Of a DNA stretch of 64,000 nt, positions 60,840-64,000 are shown piece after piece. The stretch's first letter is position 1. Each line of letters opens with the position of its first letter. Source of the DNA: Myxococcota bacterium (GTDB lineage Bacteria > Myxococcota > XYA12-FULL-58-9 > JALHOP01); NCBI GenBank assembly GCA_022842935.1, contig JALHOP010000001.1:710135-774134 (forward strand), in the 5' to 3' direction. The translations under genes were made by a program, and so were the position numbers. Under the pieces are notes generated by a model, which was not told where the DNA came from, ran no database searches, and saw nothing but the letters and a program-made list of their open reading frames with translations.

Positions 60840-61931
60840 GTGCGCCTGACGTGCCTTCGCTGCGGAAACCAGATGGAGCTGGCGGCTTCGGGGCCACGCG
60901 TCGGCACCATCTGCACGTGCGGCACGGAGATCACTTATCCGGAGGTGTACAACACCGGCGTACGCCCAAACGAGCGCGCGGCGGAGCGTCTGCGCTATCG
61001 CGCCTTCCGCGCCGCGGGCCTGGTCAAGAACATCGGCGGTTTCGCGCTGGGGCTCGCGCTTCTTGGCATCATCTTCTTCCCGCTCGCGCTCGTCGGAGCT
61101 GTCTTCGGGATCTACGTGCTGACGATGGTGCGCGGCCCCCTCGGACGCTATAGCGGACGAGAGCAGGCGGTGATCGCGATCTGTGTGGGAACGTTCGTCT
61201 TCGTCGCGGAGGGCTCCGTGTTGTGGTCCTTCATGGCACAGCGTCGCGCCGAAAGGTTGTCGGCCCTGCAGGCATCGGGCGCCGATGACCTGCGAACGCT
61301 ACTGCGGACGGAAAGACTCTTCCGCGCGGCCCAGGACCGCTACGGCACGCTCAAGGAGAGCCACTTCCAGCCAAGGAGTGGCGCCTACACCATCTACTTG
61401 AGCCCAGACGAGTATGTGGCCGCGGTCCGCGATGAGCAGACCATTACGGATCCCCTGCCAGCGGACCTCTGGCCCCGCGTGACCAACGACGCGTTCACGG
61501 CGGTTGCGGTCGCGAACCTCGACGGTGACGCCGAGCTCGACGTTTGGACGGTCACCGAGGCGGGTGAGGTAAAGCACATCGCGAACGACGTCCCGTGGCT
61601 ACCTGAGCCCAAAGAGCTCACGCGAGCGGAGCCGACGATCGACGCCATGCACGGGCCTGAGGGCCCCGCCGTGGTCGTACCCATCATGCCGCCGGTGCCG
61701 CCGCCTCAGGATAAAGGCAAGGCAGACAAGGGTGAGAAGGCCAAAGCCGAAAAGGCTGCGGCGGACAAGGCCGCGTCCGACAAGGCTGCGGCGGACAAGG
61801 CTGCATCCGATAAGGCTGCATCCGATAAGGCTGCATCCGATAAGGCTGCGTCTGATAAGGCTGCATCCGATAAGGCTGCGTCCGACAAGGCTGCGTCCGA
61901 CAAGGCCGCCACGGACAAGGCAACGGACTAG
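60840..61931 (+). CDS. Zinc-ribbon membrane protein with Lys-Ala-Ser-Asp repeat tail
   Basis: 363 residues from a GTG, 6 bp after the previous stop. N-terminal zinc ribbon (CLRCGN ... CTCG), then two or three hydrophobic helices (GGFALGLALLGIIFFPLALV; AVIAICVGTFVFVAEG). The soluble middle carries a beta-rich region (LYLSPDEYVAAVRDE... AVANLDGDAELDVWTV) like FG-GAP strands. The C-terminus is a low-complexity tail of eleven KAxxD-type pentapeptides encoded by a 15-bp tandem repeat. Third gene of a tight trio with the MinD-like and J/HTH genes. Confidence 0.72.
   Translation: MRLTCLRCGNQMELAASGPRVGTICTCGTEITYPEVYNTGVRPNERAAERLRYRAFRAAGLVKNIGGFALGLALLGIIFFPLALVGAVFGIYVLTMVRGPLGRYSGREQAVIAICVGTFVFVAEGSVLWSFMAQRRAERLSALQASGADDLRTLLRTERLFRAAQDRYGTLKESHFQPRSGAYTIYLSPDEYVAAVRDEQTITDPLPADLWPRVTNDAFTAVAVANLDGDAELDVWTVTEAGEVKHIANDVPWLPEPKELTRAEPTIDAMHGPEGPAVVVPIMPPVPPPQDKGKADKGEKAKAEKAAADKAASDKAAADKAASDKAASDKAASDKAASDKAASDKAASDKAASDKAATDKATD
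61755..61919 (+). repeat. Eleven-copy 15-bp repeat coding for AA-(S/A/T)-D-K
   Basis: Eleven in-frame copies of GCTGCATCCGATAAG and close variants, at the end of the zinc-ribbon gene. Variants occur mainly at third codon positions, so the amino-acid pattern is preserved. Every frame is open across it, which creates artificial antisense frames. Confidence 0.9.
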
Positions 61932-62036
61932 GACCCGCTTCCGCGTTCGAGACAACGAACCGCGAAGCGCAGCCGATCATCCTCTTTCCTTCCAGTCCGT
62001 CCCGCCCTTTCTCATCAAGCATCATCGAGGTTCGTC

Positions 62037-62480
62037 ATGAGCGTCGCCGCCGTTCGTCGCGAGATTGCGTCTCTTGAAGCTTACGGCCACCTGCATGTGG
62101 TCGATGCCCGTATCCTCGTCTCGAGAGACACGGTCGGCACCACCTTGTCTCGGCCCGAGCTAAGCCTCCTCGAGGCCTTCAAGGCGCGCGTCGACGCCGG
62201 CGATGTGACGTCCAGTCGTGAGGCTCGTGACGTCTTGAACGCCGCGATCGCGTCGGGACCAACCCCCTTTGCGAAAGTCGCGCTGGGTGTCGCGGGGACG
62301 GCTCTCAAGTGGGGCTTTGGCCTCGCCTTGGTGGGAGGGGCGTTGGGGGCCGCGGGAGCCATGCTTGGAAACCACGGTGGCTGGCGCGATCTTGTGATGG
62401 TGACCGGAGCCAGTTTGGGCGCTGGTGTAGGCGCTGGGGCCGGTCTTTTGGTCGGAACCTTCCGCGGCAGCAAAGACTGA
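62037..62480 (+). CDS. Hypothetical protein with glycine-rich membrane hairpin
   Basis: 147 residues. The first ~75 are soluble and helical; residues ~84-141 hold two Gly/Ala-rich hydrophobic segments (ALKWGFGLALVGGALGAAGA, LVMVTGASLGAGVGAGAGLLVG), which resemble a membrane-inserted helical hairpin with GxxxG packing. GAGG precedes the ATG at 6 nt. No family recognised; channel- or holin-like hairpins look similar but nothing else supports that. Confidence 0.6.
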   Translation: MSVAAVRREIASLEAYGHLHVVDARILVSRDTVGTTLSRPELSLLEAFKARVDAGDVTSSREARDVLNAAIASGPTPFAKVALGVAGTALKWGFGLALVGGALGAAGAMLGNHGGWRDLVMVTGASLGAGVGAGAGLLVGTFRGSKD

Positions 62481-62519
62481 AACTTGACCCTGTTCCAAGC
62501 CCGTTGCTAGCTTCGTCGC

Positions 62520-62786
62520 ATGGCGTTGATTGAAGAACCCGAAAAAGCGATGCGCCTTGCGCGCGCTATCGCATCCGACATCTCGCTCTACAACGAGGAG
62601 AAGATTCGGACGGGCATCGAAAACGATACGTTTTTCGACGCCATCGCCGCGGAGCTCGAAGAAGGGCGCGAGCTCTACAAGAGCCGTGTCGCACCGAACC
62701 TCTACTTGGCGACCAACTTCTACGACCGCGCCGTGGTGGACATCATCTTCCGCTCCAAGGGCCACATCAAATCCAAGATTTGGTGA
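62520..62786 (+). CDS. Small conserved helical protein (88 aa)
   Basis: 88 residues, strongly helical and charged at the start (EEPEKAMRLARAIASDISLY), with a central ELEEGRELYKSRVAPN block that looks conserved. No membrane helix or known motif; I recall similar unnamed proteins in Myxococcota but cannot name a family. Its stop overlaps the start of the pseudouridine-synthase gene (TGATG), so the two are translationally coupled. Confidence 0.65.
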   Translation: MALIEEPEKAMRLARAIASDISLYNEEKIRTGIENDTFFDAIAAELEEGRELYKSRVAPNLYLATNFYDRAVVDIIFRSKGHIKSKIW

Positions 62787-63787
62787 TGCTCGATGTGAGT
62801 CCGCGTGCTCCCGAAGAGGCGCGCGGCATCCGCCTCGACAAGTATCTCGCGGGTAAGGCCGCTGAAGCGGACACGCGCATGGCGGGCTTGACCCGTACGC
62901 GGCTGCGGAAGCTGATCGACGACGGCTCCGTCCTGGTCGACGGTAAGGTGGCTCGTGCTTCTATGAAGCTCGTCGGCACCGAGAAGGTAAGTGTCGCGCT
63001 GCCAGAGCCGGAGCCGCTCCAGCTAGTCGCCGAGGCCTTGCCGCTCGACATTCTCTACGAAGACGCCGACGTCATCGTCATCGCGAAGTCTTCGGACATG
63101 ATCGTGCACCCAGGCGCTGGGCGGAAGACCGGGACATTGGTCAACGCGCTGCTCGCACACTGTCGCGACCTATCTGGTATCGGCGGTGTCATGCGGCCCG
63201 GGATCGTGCACCGTCTCGACCGCGGCACGAGCGGTTGCCTCGTGGTGGCAAAGAACGACAAGGCGCACGAATCGCTCACGCGGCAGTTCGCGCTGCGCGA
63301 GGTCGAGAAGCGCTACACAGCTTTCGTGTTGGGAGCGCCGCAGCCCGCCTCAGGCAGCATCAAGACGTTCTACGCCCGTCACCCCACACAGCGTCTGAAG
63401 TTCACCAGCAAGGTGACGCGTGGCAAGACGGCCCTTACGGAATACCGGACGGTCTGCGCCGCAGGCGGGGTCGCCGAGCTCGATGTGCTCCTCGGGACCG
63501 GACGCACCCACCAGATCCGCGTCCACTTCAGCGACCGAGGGCACCCGATTTTGGGCGACGCGCTCTACGGTGGCCAGGTGCGGGTGCGGGTGACTAGCGC
63601 GCCCCTACGCGACCTTGCCATGGCCCTCACGCATCAGGCCCTGCACGCGCGATTTCTCGCCTTCAAGCAACCGACGAGTGGCAAACGCCTCGAGCTCGAA
63701 GCGCCTCTACCCGCCGATCTGAGGGCCCTGGAGGCCACCTTGAGCGCGATCGCTAAAGAAATGACCGCCCAGCGAAAAAAGCGTTGA
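62786..63787 (+). CDS. rluD: RluA-family pseudouridine synthase (RluD-like)
   Basis: 333 residues from the ATG at 62786 (TTG 62780 and GTG 62783 are in frame but precede the coupled stop). An S4-like RNA-binding domain (residues ~16-75: IRLDKYLAG... TRTRLRKLIDDGSVLVDG) precedes the catalytic domain with GIVHRLDRGTSGCLVVAK, where D145 is the catalytic aspartate, and the late RTHQIRVHF motif. RluD modifies positions 1911, 1915 and 1917 of 23S rRNA helix 69; RluC-type specificity cannot be excluded. Translationally coupled to the 88-residue gene. Confidence 0.9.
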   Translation: MLDVSPRAPEEARGIRLDKYLAGKAAEADTRMAGLTRTRLRKLIDDGSVLVDGKVARASMKLVGTEKVSVALPEPEPLQLVAEALPLDILYEDADVIVIAKSSDMIVHPGAGRKTGTLVNALLAHCRDLSGIGGVMRPGIVHRLDRGTSGCLVVAKNDKAHESLTRQFALREVEKRYTAFVLGAPQPASGSIKTFYARHPTQRLKFTSKVTRGKTALTEYRTVCAAGGVAELDVLLGTGRTHQIRVHFSDRGHPILGDALYGGQVRVRVTSAPLRDLAMALTHQALHARFLAFKQPTSGKRLELEAPLPADLRALEATLSAIAKEMTAQRKKR

Positions 63788-64000
63788 CGGCAGCCGCGAG
63801 GCTCTGTAGAAACCGCCCCCTCGCTGACGAAAGTCGACCGCGCAAGCGGCATTTTCGACAGCGGGCGAGGCTCCTTCTGGGGCCGACCGGTCTTTGAAAA
63901 CTGAAGAGCAAGTACGAGCAAACATGGGCTTCCGGTCCACGGTCTCGGCGACCGCTTCGGCGGTAATCGACACGTCAGTGGGCGTCACGTGAAGCTTTCT
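63788..64000. other. 213-bp end region without a supported gene
   Basis: After the rluD-like stop. Short frames on both strands lack conserved residues or ribosome sites. The window edge may cut a gene that starts beyond it, so nothing is called. Confidence 0.4.

Noticed and set aside
61706..61918. Minus-strand frame reading ALSDA repeats
   Set aside because: Artefact of the 15-bp repeat, which is open in every frame.
63707..63988. Minus-strand 93-residue frame at the right edge
   Set aside because: Overlaps the end of the pseudouridine-synthase gene and shows no recognisable feature; could be cut by the window edge.
1..64000. CRISPR arrays, insertion sequences, prophage or defence island
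   Set aside because: No spaced direct repeats, transposase, integrase, phage structural genes or restriction-methylase pair were seen; the HNH gene stands alone.

Overview
The window comes from a high-GC Gram-negative bacterium, most likely a member of the Myxococcota. Evidence: an MglA-type Ras-like GTPase, DUF4388 and DUF2378-like proteins, a MopE-type metal-binding lipoprotein, a MYXO-CTERM-like C-terminal sorting signal, a textbook sigma-54 promoter and many short lipoproteins. It reads as ordinary, densely coded chromosome. I see no insertion sequence, prophage, CRISPR array or conjugative module. The only RNA gene I can support is a tRNA-His.

Layout. 1-5.7 kb: end of an FG-GAP surface protein, ribosomal protein S1 (rpsA) coupled to a J-domain/zinc-ribbon protein, and a beta-barrel-like protein. 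5.7-11.7 kb: glucan phosphorylase, AlgH, a PDZ lipoprotein, coaD-rsmD, a DsbA-like lipoprotein with a clear terminator, and a GNAT. 11.7-21.9 kb: a 1532-residue protein of unknown function, a large lipoprotein, an aminotransferase, a sigma-54-driven DUF4388 gene and a MopE-like lipoprotein. 22-25.5 kb: smc. 25.6-34.7 kb: a split complex I cluster, nuoABC then nuoDGHI, interrupted by two opposite-strand envelope genes and without nuoE, nuoF or nuoJ-N. 34.7-43.2 kb: a FadL-like porin, a DUF938 methyltransferase, small membrane/periplasmic proteins, the MglA-like GTPase, tRNA-His, a basic zinc-ribbon protein and a free-standing LeuA-type regulatory domain. 43.4-50.9 kb: a cation diffusion facilitator, PilZ, miaE, rarA, a JAMM protease, a two-component system, a fatty-acid desaturase, a twin-CX3C peptide and a DUF2378-like protein. 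51-57.7 kb: an 18-residue-repeat miniprotein, an apparently frameshifted gene, two overlapping secreted/lipoprotein genes, ornithine aminotransferase, recJ, a tail-anchored protein, a 7-bp tandem repeat and a sigma-region-4-like small protein. 57.9-64 kb: an HNH nuclease, a MinD-like ATPase, a J-like/RodZ-HTH fusion, a zinc-ribbon membrane protein with a repeat tail, and an RluD-type pseudouridine synthase.

Functionally it mixes housekeeping (translation, CoA, chromosome segregation, replication repair, respiration) with lineage-specific envelope and regulatory genes. The least explained units are: the tightly packed MinD-like / J-HTH / zinc-ribbon trio (58.6-61.9 kb); the 76-residue repeat protein with its long hairpin (51.0-51.3 kb); the free-standing LeuA-type regulatory domain (42.6-43.2 kb); the free-standing sigma-4-like protein (57.4-57.6 kb); and the sigma-54 promoter with an upstream inverted repeat (19.5-19.6 kb).
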